Positions 49,668 through 59,246 of a DNA stretch of 64,000 bases are shown here, piece after piece (within the stretch, counting starts at the first letter, position 1; each line of letters starts with the position of its first letter). The notes below the pieces were generated by a model. The model made no database searches and had not been told where the DNA came from. It was given only the letters and a program-made list of their open reading frames with translations. The position numbers were made by a program, and so were the translations under genes. The DNA comes from Actinosynnema pretiosum. GTDB lineage: Bacteria; Actinomycetota; Actinomycetes; Mycobacteriales; Pseudonocardiaceae. The DNA is taken from assembly GCF_024171695.1 (NCBI RefSeq), contig NZ_JAMTCF010000003.1:516406-580405 (forward strand), given 5' to 3'.

Positions 49668-51731
49668 GTGTCCAGATTTCGCCAGCGAGCCGTCCTGACC
49701 GGGTGCGTGCTGGCCGCGCTCCTGGCGGTCGCCGGGCTCCTCGCCACCGACAGCGGCATCGACCCCGACCTGTGGCTCGGCGTGCTGTCCGGGGGCTTCC
49801 TGCTGTTCCTCGCCGCCGTCGACCCGTGGCTCCAGCGCCGCAGGACCCCGGTCCTGGCGACCGACGCCAACCTCGACGCCGCCTCCGCCGCGCTGTCCAG
49901 GGCCCTGCACGCGCAGTGGAACGACGAGTGCCGCGCGCGCGGGCTCGACGGCGCCGGGCTGCTCGACCTGCACTGGAGCGCCCCCGACGAGCCCGTCAAC
50001 ACCGCCACGCCGCCACCGGGCCGCAGCACCGGCGTCGTCGGCGCGTTCGAGCGGCAGGCGCACCGCAGGCTCGTGCTGCTCGGCGCGCCCGGCTCCGGCA
50101 AGTCCACCACGGCCATGCTGCTCACCCTCGGCCTGCTGGAGCGCGGCGGCCCCGTCCCGGTGCTGCTGCCGCTGTCCACCTGGGACCCGGAGGCCGAGGA
50201 CGTCCGCAGCTGGATGACCCGCAGGCTCTACGAGGACCACCCGGCGCTGCGCAACAACGAGCTGTACGGCAGCTACGCCGCCGACCTGCTGGTGGAGCAG
50301 CGCCGCGTCATGCCCGTGCTCGACGGCTTCGACCAGCTGCCCGCGTCCAAGCGCTCCGCCGCGCTCGACCGCATCGCCCGCGCCTTCCCGGCGTCCGCGC
50401 CGCTCGTGCTCACCAGCCGCACCGAGGAGTACGCGAACGCGGTCGCCCAGGTCGGCCCGCTCGCGGGCGCCGACGCCGTGCGGCTGCACCCGCTCGACCA
50501 CGGGGCCGTCGCGCACCACCTGCGCTCCGCCGGTGACCAGCTGTCCGCCGCCGGGTGGGAGCCGGTGTTCCTGCACCTGAGGGAGAACCCCGGCGGGCAC
50601 CTCGCGGAAGCGCTCTCCACGCCGCTCACCGTCGGCATGGCCGGGGTGGTCTACGCCTACGGCGAGCCGAGCGAGCTGCTCGACCGCACCCGGTTCCCCG
50701 ACCGGCGGGCCATCGAGGAGCACCTGGCCGACGTGCTGGTGTCCGGCGCGTTCGGCGACCGGGCCGTGGCGCACCAGTTCCGGGCCAGCCAGGTGTGGCC
50801 CAGGGACAAGGCGGTGCGGTGGCTGCGGTTCCTCGCGGCCGAGATGCGGGCGCGCGGCATCCGCGAGCTGGCCTGGTGGGAGCTGCGGCGGTCGGTCGGC
50901 AGCACGTGGCTGGCGGCGCTCGGCGCGGTCGTGCTCGGGCTGATCGGCGGGGCCGGGGTGGCGTGGCTGATGGCGTACGCCAGCACGCCCGCGCTCGCCC
51001 CGTACAGCGGGCTCGTGGTCGGCGCGGCGGTGGCCGTGGCCGCGCTGTACGCGTCGGGTCGGCACGCGCCGAAGGTCAAGGCGCACCACGGGGTGTGGCG
51101 CAGCGTGCTGGTGCTCAGCGCGTCGGTCGGCGGCGCGGCCGGGCTGGTGTTCGGCGCGCTCTACGGGCTGTCGGCCGGGCTCGTCGTCGGGCTCGGGCTG
51201 GCCGTCGCGACCGCGCTGCGGTTCGCGCTCAGCAGCAACGCCGAGCTGACCCACCCGTCCAGCCCGCTCTGGACGATGGCGCGCGACCGGATCGCGGTGT
51301 GGACCGGGTCGCTGGTGCTGGCCGTGGTGTTCGGCGCGGCGGCCGGGCTGGTGTTCGGGCCCAAGCAGACCGGGATGGTCGGGCTGGGGCTGGCGTCCGG
51401 GCTGCTGCTCGGGTTCGCGCTGACCGTGCTGAACCTGCGGTGGTGGTGGTTCACCGTGGCGCGGGTGTGGCTGGCGCTGCGCGGGAGGCTGCCGTGGGAG
51501 CTGATGGCGTTCCTGGAGGACGCGCGCAAGCTCGGCGTGCTGCGGCAGGCGGGGGCCTGCTACCAGTTCCGGCACGCGCTGGTGCAGGACCGGCTCGCGG
51601 GTCCGGTGGCGGCGAAGGTGAAGGGCGGCCGGGGCCTGTTCAAGCCGAAGGGGGTCAAGGGCTTCAAGGTGCGCGGCGCCGGGGCGGACGCCACCCGAGG
51701 TGAGGGGGCGCCCGCCGAGTCGGCGGTGTGA
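49668..51731 (+). CDS. Membrane-anchored NACHT-domain NTPase
   Basis: From the GTG at 49668 the product has 687 residues. Two membrane helices lie near the N-terminus (about 8-53). A NACHT domain follows (about 135-300) with Walker A GAPGSGKST (near 139-147), Walker B VMPVLDGFDQLP (near 214-225) and sensor SRTEEY. Several helices occupy about 425-600. STAND NTPases of this type act as signal switches; bacterial NACHT proteins include antiphage factors and developmental regulators. CATCAT lies six bases before the start. Neighbours give no clear partner, so a defence role is only possible. Confidence 0.85.
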   Translation: MSRFRQRAVLTGCVLAALLAVAGLLATDSGIDPDLWLGVLSGGFLLFLAAVDPWLQRRRTPVLATDANLDAASAALSRALHAQWNDECRARGLDGAGLLDLHWSAPDEPVNTATPPPGRSTGVVGAFERQAHRRLVLLGAPGSGKSTTAMLLTLGLLERGGPVPVLLPLSTWDPEAEDVRSWMTRRLYEDHPALRNNELYGSYAADLLVEQRRVMPVLDGFDQLPASKRSAALDRIARAFPASAPLVLTSRTEEYANAVAQVGPLAGADAVRLHPLDHGAVAHHLRSAGDQLSAAGWEPVFLHLRENPGGHLAEALSTPLTVGMAGVVYAYGEPSELLDRTRFPDRRAIEEHLADVLVSGAFGDRAVAHQFRASQVWPRDKAVRWLRFLAAEMRARGIRELAWWELRRSVGSTWLAALGAVVLGLIGGAGVAWLMAYASTPALAPYSGLVVGAAVAVAALYASGRHAPKVKAHHGVWRSVLVLSASVGGAAGLVFGALYGLSAGLVVGLGLAVATALRFALSSNAELTHPSSPLWTMARDRIAVWTGSLVLAVVFGAAAGLVFGPKQTGMVGLGLASGLLLGFALTVLNLRWWWFTVARVWLALRGRLPWELMAFLEDARKLGVLRQAGACYQFRHALVQDRLAGPVAAKVKGGRGLFKPKGVKGFKVRGAGADATRGEGAPAESAV

Positions 51732-51734
51732 GGC

Positions 51735-52907
<1,173 letters not shown>

Positions 52908-52936
52908 GACCCAGGATCTTCACGGACAATGGGGGC

Positions 52937-54193
52937 GTGGAGCAACTGACGGCCGCCGACCAGGTGAAGCGGCGGGACCTGCGCAGGATGAAGCTCGTGG
53001 CGACGGGGTTCTTCCTCGCCACGACCGCCGTGTTCCTGGTGACCCTGCTGTTCGAGGCGGACGGCCCCGCGTGGGTCGGGTACGTCCGGGCGGCGGCCGA
53101 GGCCGGGATGGTCGGCGCGCTGGCCGACTGGTTCGCGGTGACGGCCCTGTTCCGCAGGCCGCTGGGGCTGCCCATCCCGCACACCGCGATCATCCCCAGC
53201 CGCAAGGACAGCTTCGGCGACGCGCTGGGCTCGTTCGTCGGGCAGAACTTCCTGGCGGAGTCGGTGGTGCGGGAGAAGCTGAGCCGCGTGGAGGTGGCGC
53301 GCAGGCTCGGCGAGTGGCTTCGGGAGCCCGAGCACGCGGAGCGGGTGACGTCCGAGGTGTCGAACGTCGTCAAGGGCGCCGTGACGGTGCTGCGGGACGA
53401 GCACGTGCAGGCGGTGGTCGAGCAGGCGGTCGTGCAGCGCCTGATGGCCAAGCCGTGGGGCCCGCCGCTGGGGAAGCTGCTCGGGCAGGTGTTCGTGGAC
53501 GGCGGGCACCACAAGCTGGTGGACCTGGTGTGCGACCGGCTGTACGAGTGGGTGAAGGACAACCACGCCAAGGTGATGCAGGTGGTGACCCAGCGCGCGC
53601 CGGGGTGGTCGCCGAAGTTCATGGACTCGCTGCTGGGCGACAAGGTCTACAACGAGCTGCTGAACTTCGCGTGGGCGGTGAAGACGGACGTGAACCACCC
53701 GATGCGGGTGGCGGTGGACCAGTTCCTGGAGGAGTTCGCCCGCGACCTCCAGCACGACCCGGCGACGATCGAGCGGGCCGAGCTGGTGAAGGACCAGGTG
53801 ATCGAGCACCCGGAGGTGCAGAAGGTCATCGGGTCGGCGTGGGGGACCGCGAAGAAGATGCTGCTGGACGCGGCGGAGGACCCGTCGAGCGAGCTGCGGA
53901 CCAGGGTGCGCGACGGGCTGGTGAAGTTCGGGACGCGGCTGGTGGAGGACGACCAGGTCAGGGGCAAGGTCGACGGGTGGCTGGAGGACGCGGCCGGGTA
54001 CGTGGTGGCGAACTACCGGGACGAGATCACGACTCTGATCACGGACACGGTGGAGCGGTGGGACGCGGAGGAGACGTCGCGGAAGATCGAGCTGCAGGTG
54101 GGGCGGGATCTGCAGTTCATCCGGATCAACGGGACGGTGGTCGGGGCGCTGGCGGGGTTGGTGATCTACTCGGTGGGGCAGCTGCTGGTGTGA
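52937..54193 (+). CDS. DUF445 family membrane protein
   Basis: This 418-residue protein has an N-terminal membrane helix (about 20-42) and the DUF445 motif AAEAGMVGALADWFAVTALFRRPLGLPIPHTAIIP. A long helical repeat region and a C-terminal helix (VVGALAGLVIYSVGQLLV) follow. The family is widespread (YheB-like) and uncharacterised; C-terminal anchoring suggests a membrane-parallel rod. GACAAT lies six bases before the GTG (52925-52930). Confidence 0.85.
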   Translation: MEQLTAADQVKRRDLRRMKLVATGFFLATTAVFLVTLLFEADGPAWVGYVRAAAEAGMVGALADWFAVTALFRRPLGLPIPHTAIIPSRKDSFGDALGSFVGQNFLAESVVREKLSRVEVARRLGEWLREPEHAERVTSEVSNVVKGAVTVLRDEHVQAVVEQAVVQRLMAKPWGPPLGKLLGQVFVDGGHHKLVDLVCDRLYEWVKDNHAKVMQVVTQRAPGWSPKFMDSLLGDKVYNELLNFAWAVKTDVNHPMRVAVDQFLEEFARDLQHDPATIERAELVKDQVIEHPEVQKVIGSAWGTAKKMLLDAAEDPSSELRTRVRDGLVKFGTRLVEDDQVRGKVDGWLEDAAGYVVANYRDEITTLITDTVERWDAEETSRKIELQVGRDLQFIRINGTVVGALAGLVIYSVGQLLV

Positions 54194-54226
54194 GGTGGGG
54201 CGGTCGGCGGGGCCTCGCCTCCCGGC

Positions 54227-55354
54227 TCACACCGCCCAGCTCGGCCCCTCCGGCGAGTCCAGCCAGAACCGCTGGTCCTCCCCCTCCACCGTCACCCCGA
54301 ACCGCGACCGCCGGGGCCTCCCCAGCGCGGTCCACTCGCGGTGGCCCTCCTCGGCCTCCGTCCACAGCCGCCGGGGGCCGCCCTGGGACACCAGGCCCGC
54401 TCTCGGGCGGGCCCACGAGCCGTCCTCGTGGGCCAGCAGGACCGGGTTCATCGTCACCACCGCGCCGCGCAGCACCAGGCCCGCGAAGAACTCGTAGCCG
54501 CTTCCAGGGTGCACCACCTCGTGCGCGGGCAGGGAGGTCGCCCTGGTCTCCTCCGGGACCGCCGTCGCCGCTCGCGCCAGCGCACCCTCCGCCCACCCCG
54601 CCGCGTGCGCCCGCAGCGGCATGAAGCGGCCGTCCTCCGCCAGGACCCTGCCCTCCGCCCGCTGCCCGCCCAGCGCGGTCAGGCGGATCAACCCCGCACC
54701 CAGCGGGCGGTTCAGGGTGGTCACCACCACGCCCCCCGGCCTGGTCTGCTCCAGCCACGGCAGCGGCACGCGGGACACCGCGCAGGTTCCCAGCACGCGG
54801 TCGTACGGCGCCGCCTCCGGCCAGCCGCCCGCGCCGTCCGCCCGCGCGCACGTCGGGGACCAGCCCGCCGCCGCCAAGGCGGCCCGCGCGCGGGACAGCA
54901 CCGCCGGGTCCACGTCCACCGTCACCACCGCCGACGAACCCAGCCCCGCCGACAGCAGCGCCGCGTTGTACCCCGTCCCGGTCCCGATCTCCAGCACCCG
55001 GTGGCCGTCCTCGGCCCCGAGCGCCTCCAGCATGATCGCCATGATCGTCGGCATGCTCGACGAGCTGGTCGGCACGCCGCGCGCCCACCCCAGCTCCCGC
55101 GCCCGCGACCACGCCCCGTCGTCGCCGTCCAGCTGGGTCACCCGGACGTCGTCCCGGTAGACCAAACGCAACCAGTCCGGGTCGCCGGAGGTCACCGGGA
55201 CCCACGCGCCGTCCTCCCGCTGGGCGAAGAAGCCCGGCAGGAACGCCTCGCGCGGCACCTCGCGGAACGCGCGCACCCAGCGGGGATCGGAGAGGACGCC
55301 CTCCCCGACCATGCCGTCGACCAGCCCCTCGCGGAGCCGCGCGCCGAGGTCCAC
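54227..55354 (-). CDS. PCMT-like O-methyltransferase, TgmC-type
   Basis: This 375-residue protein (GTG at 55354, VDLGARLREGLVDGMV) has an N-terminal PCMT-like lobe with REVPREAFLPGFFAQ, TQLDGDDGAW and GVPTSSSSMPTIMAIMLEAL. The SAM motif is VLEIGTGTGYNAALLS. A C-terminal extension of about 160 residues follows. This resembles the methyltransferases of ATP-grasp graspetide maturation (TgmC) and FxLD-type systems, which modify ribosomal peptides. No precursor peptide or ATP-grasp ligase is adjacent, so it is an orphan or acts on protein. TACCGT is seven bases upstream; GTG 55363 is an alternative start. Confidence 0.75.
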   Translation of the reverse strand: MDLGARLREGLVDGMVGEGVLSDPRWVRAFREVPREAFLPGFFAQREDGAWVPVTSGDPDWLRLVYRDDVRVTQLDGDDGAWSRARELGWARGVPTSSSSMPTIMAIMLEALGAEDGHRVLEIGTGTGYNAALLSAGLGSSAVVTVDVDPAVLSRARAALAAAGWSPTCARADGAGGWPEAAPYDRVLGTCAVSRVPLPWLEQTRPGGVVVTTLNRPLGAGLIRLTALGGQRAEGRVLAEDGRFMPLRAHAAGWAEGALARAATAVPEETRATSLPAHEVVHPGSGYEFFAGLVLRGAVVTMNPVLLAHEDGSWARPRAGLVSQGGPRRLWTEAEEGHREWTALGRPRRSRFGVTVEGEDQRFWLDSPEGPSWAV

Positions 55355-55390
55355 GCGACCCACGGTAGCGCTGTGTCGCAGCACACGCCC

Positions 55391-55437
55391 CGAGTGCTAG
55401 CAGTGCGCTTGCAAGAGCTAGCACTCGCTCGTACCGT
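55391..55437 (+). promoter_or_regulatory. Promoter and 11-bp inverted repeat ahead of the XRE-HbhA operon
   Basis: CGAGTGCTAGC (55391-55401) is mirrored by GCTAGCACTCG (55417-55427). A -35 TTGCAA (55409-55414) and -10 TACCGT (55432-55437) with 17-base spacing overlap it. The second arm lies in the spacer. The XRE protein encoded next is the obvious candidate ligand. Confidence 0.7.
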
Positions 55438-55457
55438 GGAAGTCGGGAGGTGGTGAC

Positions 55458-55844
55458 GTGGACAAGTCGATCGACAAGGCGGTCGCCGACCTCGGCAAGG
55501 GCATCGGCGACTACATCAAGGAGCAGCGCAACAGCGCCAAGATCTCGCTCCGCCAGCTGTCCAAGCTGGCCGGTGTCTCCAACCCCTACCTGAGCCAGAT
55601 CGAGCGAGGCCTGCGCAAGCCCAGCGCCGAGATCCTCCAGCAGATCGCCAAGGGCCTGCGGATCTCCGCCGAAGCGCTCTACGTGGAGGCGGGAATCCTC
55701 CAGCAGCGCGAGGGCGGCGCGCTCGCCGACGCCATCACCACCGCCCCCGACCTGACCGAGCGGCAGAAGCAGGTGCTGCTCGACGTCTACGCGTCCTTCC
55801 GGCGTGAGAACGCCGCCACCGCCGTCACCGAGCACGAGGAGTGA
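55458..55844 (+). CDS. XRE-family HTH regulator (Rv0474-like)
   Basis: This 128-residue protein has a XRE helix-turn-helix at about 20-72 (ISLRQLSKLAGVSNPYLSQIERGLRKPSAEIL) and an alpha-helical C-terminus. Gene order XRE-HbhA-DUF2516 is the same as in Mycobacterium tuberculosis Rv0474-Rv0475-Rv0476. GGGAGG precedes the GTG. The inverted repeat upstream suggests autoregulation. The adjacent HbhA-like gene starts six bases after its stop, so they are co-transcribed. Confidence 0.88.
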   Translation: MDKSIDKAVADLGKGIGDYIKEQRNSAKISLRQLSKLAGVSNPYLSQIERGLRKPSAEILQQIAKGLRISAEALYVEAGILQQREGGALADAITTAPDLTERQKQVLLDVYASFRRENAATAVTEHEE

Positions 55845-55849
55845 TCACC

Positions 55850-56434
55850 ATGGCGAACCTGCCCACCACCGAGGAACTCCGCAAGGCGGGCGAGCAGGCA
55901 GCCTCCGCCGCCCGCACCCCGCTCCTGGCCGCGCTCGGCGCGGGCGACCTCGCGGCCAAGGCCGTGGTCGAGGCGCTGGGCAAGGTCAAGGACCGGGTCG
56001 AGACGGCCAGGGCCAACGCCGAGGACCTGCCCGCCGAGCTGCGCGGTCGCTTCGACGCGGCCGAGCTGCGCAAGGTGGTCGACGCCTACACCAAGTCCGC
56101 CGTCGACCTCTACCAGTACCTCGCCGAGCAGGGCGAGCACGCGCTGGAGAAGCTCAAGACCCAGCCGCAGGTCCAGCGGGCGCTGAGCCAGGTCGACCAG
56201 GCCGCCGACGACGCGAACAAGATCGCCGACGACGTGCTCGGCAAGGTCACCCGCCGCACCCGCTCGACCGGCGAGAAGCTCGCCGCCGAGGTCGAGGACG
56301 CCACCGAGGAGATCGCCGAGGCCGTCGTCGACGCGGGCGCCGAGGTCGCCCACGAGGTGCGCAGCAACAGCCGCAAGGCCGCGAACCGCACCGCGCCCCG
56401 CAAGGCCAAGCCCGCCCCGGCGCAGGGCGAGTAG
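55850..56434 (+). CDS. HbhA-like heparin-binding hemagglutinin / coiled-coil protein
   Basis: This 194-residue protein is mostly helical coiled coil (PTTEELRKAGEQAASAARTP, VVDAYTKSAVDLYQYLAEQG) with an Ala/Lys/Pro-rich basic tail (KAANRTAPRKAKPAPAQGE). It matches the HbhA family, surface adhesins in mycobacteria. The lysine-rich tail is shorter than in M. tuberculosis, so heparin binding cannot be assumed. GAGGAG lies eight bases before the ATG at 55850; an ATG at 55841 is less well placed. Confidence 0.82.
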   Translation: MANLPTTEELRKAGEQAASAARTPLLAALGAGDLAAKAVVEALGKVKDRVETARANAEDLPAELRGRFDAAELRKVVDAYTKSAVDLYQYLAEQGEHALEKLKTQPQVQRALSQVDQAADDANKIADDVLGKVTRRTRSTGEKLAAEVEDATEEIAEAVVDAGAEVAHEVRSNSRKAANRTAPRKAKPAPAQGE

Positions 56435-56680
56435 CCGACGTCCGGGCGGGACCTCCGAGGACCAGCGCTGAGCAGCGGCGGACCACTTCCGGGTGGTCCG
56501 CCGCGCGCCGTTCGGGGGAAGGTTCGGGGGAGGGACGTCGAACCCCGGCCCCCACGAATCGCCCTTTCCCGCAGGCACTCGCCCTGACCTGCGGAAACAC
56601 CCCGCCATCCCGGTCGGAACCCGAGCCGCCCCGGTTCCGCCGGGTGTCCACGACCGCGCTCCCCGCGTACCCTGGGTTCC

Positions 56681-57004
56681 GTGCCGCTGTTCAGATTCCC
56701 ACCCGCCGACGTGGCGTACCTGGATGCCTGGGTGCTGTTCCTCATCTACTACGTGGCGCTGTTCGCGGGCGTGTTCGCGTTCGCCCACGCGGTGACGCAG
56801 CGCGCGGAGGCCTACCAGGCCGCGGAGCGGTTGACCAAGCCCGCCTGGATGGGGATCACCGGTGGTGGCGCGCTCGCGCTGCTGCTGTTCTCCCTGAACG
56901 GCGCGGGCGGCATGTTCTGGCTCATCGGCGTCACCGCGGTCTCCGTCTACCTGGTCGACGTCCGCCCCCGACTGATCGAGGTGCAGCGCGGCCCCAGGTG
57001 GTGA
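56681..57004 (+). CDS. DUF2516 membrane protein (Rv0476-like)
   Basis: This 107-residue protein has three membrane helices (VLFLIYYVALFAGVFAFAHA, ITGGGALALLLFSLNGAG, FWLIGVTAVSVYLVDVRP) and the DUF2516 pattern. Its function is unknown. The GTG start is seven bases after TACCCT (56668-56673), suggesting a leaderless message distinct from the HbhA transcript. Its stop overlaps the GTG of the hydrolase (GTGA). The 246 bases before it are non-coding. Confidence 0.85.
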   Translation: MPLFRFPPADVAYLDAWVLFLIYYVALFAGVFAFAHAVTQRAEAYQAAERLTKPAWMGITGGGALALLLFSLNGAGGMFWLIGVTAVSVYLVDVRPRLIEVQRGPRW

Positions 57005-57666
57005 TCGCCCACCGGAGCCACGGCTCGGGCGGACCGGTCACGCTGGTCGCCCACGGCCTCGGCGCGACGCCGGGTGAGGCCCGCCTGCCCGCGTCCGGCC
57101 TGCCGGGCACCAGGGTCGTCGTCACCCTGCCGGGTCACGGCGACGCCCCGGACGCCCCGCCCGGCTACTGGACGTACTCCGGGATCGCCGCCGACCTGCG
57201 CGCCGTCGCCCGCGAGACGGGCGCGACGCGGGCCGTCGGCGTCTCGCTCAGCTCCGCCGCGCTGCTGGCGCTGCTCGCGGACGAGCCCGACGCGTTCGAG
57301 CGCGTCGTGCTGCTGCTGCCCGCCGTGCTCGACCGGCCGCGCGGCTCCCTCACCCGCGAGCAGGCGATCACCGCCGTCCCCGGCCCCGCCGACTACCTCG
57401 CGCAGCGCCGAGCCGCCTTCGACCGCCTCGACGGGGTGCTCGAAGCCCTCACGGGTCAGGTCGCCGTCACCGACCGCGAGGCCCTGTCGCGGGTCACCGC
57501 GCCGGTCCTGGTCGTCGGCGCCACCGAGGACCCCCTGCACCCGTCGGACGTGGCCGCGCAGGTCGCCGCCGCCTTCCCCAAGGGCGAGCTGGAACTGGTC
57601 CCGACCTGGCTCTCCCACCGAGGTGACGTGCGGCGCCGGGTGGTTGAGTTCCTCGCTCGCGGGTAG
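57001..57666 (+). CDS. Alpha/beta hydrolase
   Basis: This 221-residue protein has the oxyanion-hole motif LVAHGLGATP, the nucleophile elbow GVSLSS and a catalytic histidine in WLSHRGDV. An acid residue is likely in the GATEDPLHP segment. The substrate is unknown. It begins inside the DUF2516 stop, so the pair is translationally coupled, continuing the mycobacterial-like cluster. It is shorter than typical lipases, with a minimal lid. Confidence 0.82.
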   Translation: MIAHRSHGSGGPVTLVAHGLGATPGEARLPASGLPGTRVVVTLPGHGDAPDAPPGYWTYSGIAADLRAVARETGATRAVGVSLSSAALLALLADEPDAFERVVLLLPAVLDRPRGSLTREQAITAVPGPADYLAQRRAAFDRLDGVLEALTGQVAVTDREALSRVTAPVLVVGATEDPLHPSDVAAQVAAAFPKGELELVPTWLSHRGDVRRRVVEFLARG

Positions 57667-57675
57667 TCGACCGGC

Positions 57676-58224
57676 ATGGCGAACGAGCAGAAGAAGATCG
57701 CGTTCCTGGTCAGCGCCGAGGGCATCGAGCAGGTCGAGCTGACCGACCCGTGGCACGAGGTCGAGAAGGCGGGCGGCGTGCCCAGGCTGCTGTCCACCTC
57801 CCTCGGCCAGGTCAAGGGCTTCAACCACCTCACGCCCGCCGACGAGTTCCCGGTGGACGTGCCGTTCGCCGAGGCCGACCCGGCCGACTACGACGGCGTG
57901 GTGATCCCCGGCGGCGTGGCCAACTCGGACCTGGTCCGCACGGACGAGGACGCGGTGCGCTTCGTCCAGGCGTTCGCGCAGGCGGGCAAGCCCATCGCGT
58001 CGATCTGCCACGGTCCGTGGCTGCTGGCCGAGGCCGACGTGCTGAAGGGCAAGAAGCTCACCTCCTACCCGAGCATCAAGACGGACCTGCGCAACGCGGG
58101 CGCCGACTGGTCGGACGAGGAGGTCAGGGTCTGCGACCACAACGGCTGGACCCTGGTGACCAGCCGCAACCCGGACGACCTGCCCGCGTTCAACAAGGCG
58201 GCGCTGAAGGCATTCGGGCTGTAG
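57676..58224 (+). CDS. DJ-1/PfpI family protein (type 1 glutamine amidotransferase-like)
   Basis: This 182-residue protein has the nucleophile Cys111 in SICHGPWLLAEADV, glutamate in SAEGIEQVEL and the core IPGGVAN. This fits DJ-1/PfpI proteins such as YhbO/YraA (protein deglycase or stress proteins). Which activity it has is not certain. It follows the hydrolase by nine bases and ends before a strong terminator. Confidence 0.88.
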   Translation: MANEQKKIAFLVSAEGIEQVELTDPWHEVEKAGGVPRLLSTSLGQVKGFNHLTPADEFPVDVPFAEADPADYDGVVIPGGVANSDLVRTDEDAVRFVQAFAQAGKPIASICHGPWLLAEADVLKGKKLTSYPSIKTDLRNAGADWSDEEVRVCDHNGWTLVTSRNPDDLPAFNKAALKAFGL

Positions 58225-58240
58225 CAACCTGACTTCACCC

Positions 58241-58283
58241 GACCGGCCCTTCCGGAGAGGCAAGGCTCCGGGGAGGGCCGGTC
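58241..58283. terminator. Bidirectional terminator
   Basis: GACCGGCCCT (58241-58250) pairs with AGGGCCGGTC (58274-58283), with further pairing inside (TCCGGA/TCCGG), then ACGTTTT. It separates the DJ-1 gene from the MerR gene. Confidence 0.85.
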
Positions 58284-58290
58284 ACGTTTT

Positions 58291-58371
58291 GTGAAGCGGA
58301 GCGGTGACTGCGCGCAGGGCGCTTTTCCCTGTGCGCAGTCAGGCCTCCGCTTCTGGGAGTGTCACAGCGAA
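58291..58371 (+). repeat. 81-bp structured repeat, copy 1
   Basis: Two nested stems: GAAGCGGAG (58293-58301) with CTCCGCTTC (58345-58353), and a 14-bp stem 58306-58319 with 58327-58340 around loop CGCTTTT. A 3' tail to 58371 overlaps the end of the MerR gene. Copy 2 at 61621-61701 is inverted and 76/81 identical, with compensating changes in the stem. Confidence 0.85.
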
Positions 58372-59112
58372 GGCGGCCATTGCGTTACGGGTGTAGTTGG
58401 CTACGCCCGCGCCGTGCGCGTCGAGCTGCGCGCTGAACTCAGGCGAGTCCGCGTACAGCTCGCCCAGCCCGGTGTACGACTCCCGGTTCGGCGTCCAGCT
58501 GCGCAGCAGCCAGCGGTGGTGCCGGGCGGTGACCGCCAGCGCCTCCGGCGAGTCCGGCGCGGCCCCGCTCGCGGCCACCTCGCCGAACGCCGCCGCGATC
58601 GCCTCCCACTCGGCCTTGAACCCCGCCGCGTCGGCGGGCGACCAGCCCTTCATCCGCTCCTTCCCCTCCGCGATCGGCTCCACGACGCACTCGCCGTAGC
58701 GCTCCACCAGCTCGGCCTCGTAGCGGGCCTGGCGGTCCGCGTCGAAGCCGTCGAACAGCTCTTCCGTCCTGCTCACGGCGGTCCTGCCTTCCAGTTCGTC
58801 GATGGTCCTGGTGACGGTCGCGGCCAGCAGGTCCAACCGCTCCCGCTCGGCGCGCAGCCACGCGAGGTGGTTGTGCAGCACGTCGAGCTGGGTGTGCCTG
58901 CCGTCCAGCACCTCGGCCACGGTGTCCAGGCCGAGCCCGAGGTCGCGCAGCAGGAGGATCTGCTGGAGCCTGAGCAGCTGCTCGCGCTCGTAGTAGCGGT
59001 ACCCGTTGACCCCGGTTCGGGCCGGGGCGAGCAGCCCGATCGAGTCGTAGTGGCGCAGGGTCCGCGACGTCACCTTCGCCATGCGCGCCACCTCGGCGAT
59101 CGACCAGCTCAT
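58339..59112 (-). CDS. MerR-family regulator with TipAS effector domain
   Basis: This 257-residue protein has a MerR HTH (about 3-70, SIAEVARMAKVTSRTLRHYD), a dimerisation coiled coil and a C-terminal TipAS domain (about 130-250), the antibiotic-binding module of TipA. Such proteins bind thiopeptides or other drugs and activate promoters. A classic MerR promoter precedes it. The last codons lie inside the 81-bp repeat. A ribosome site GAGGAGG precedes the ATG. Confidence 0.9.
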   Translation of the reverse strand: MSWSIAEVARMAKVTSRTLRHYDSIGLLAPARTGVNGYRYYEREQLLRLQQILLLRDLGLGLDTVAEVLDGRHTQLDVLHNHLAWLRAERERLDLLAATVTRTIDELEGRTAVSRTEELFDGFDADRQARYEAELVERYGECVVEPIAEGKERMKGWSPADAAGFKAEWEAIAAAFGEVAASGAAPDSPEALAVTARHHRWLLRSWTPNRESYTGLGELYADSPEFSAQLDAHGAGVANYTRNAMAAFAVTLPEAEA

Positions 59113-59141
59113 CCGTCCTCCTCAGCCGTGCTGGGAACGAC

Positions 59142-59171
59142 GGTAGGAGTTGACGCAGCGTCAACGTCAAG
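59142..59171 (-). promoter_or_regulatory. MerR-type promoter with 19-bp spacer and palindrome
   Basis: On the minus strand TTGACG (-35), 19 bases, TACCGT (-10). The spacer contains the perfect palindrome GTTGACGC-A-GCGTCAAC (59149-59165). Over-long spacing with an operator between the hexamers is the hallmark of MerR activation. Confidence 0.8.
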
Positions 59172-59246
59172 CGCGACGCTCGGACGGATGACCGGGGTCC
59201 GGCGGGTCGCCGGGACCCGCCGGGCCCCGGTGGCAGGATGGGCCGG

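Noticed and set aside
49668..51731. Calling the NACHT gene an established antiphage system
   Set aside because: No effector domain, partner gene or mobile context is visible; it lies among core genes.
54227..55354. A graspetide biosynthetic cluster
   Set aside because: Only a methyltransferase is present; no ATP-grasp ligase or core peptide was found on either side.
55391..55427. CIRCE (HrcA) element upstream of the XRE gene
   Set aside because: The half-sites are in the reverse order (GAGTGCTA first) and spacing is 15 rather than 9.
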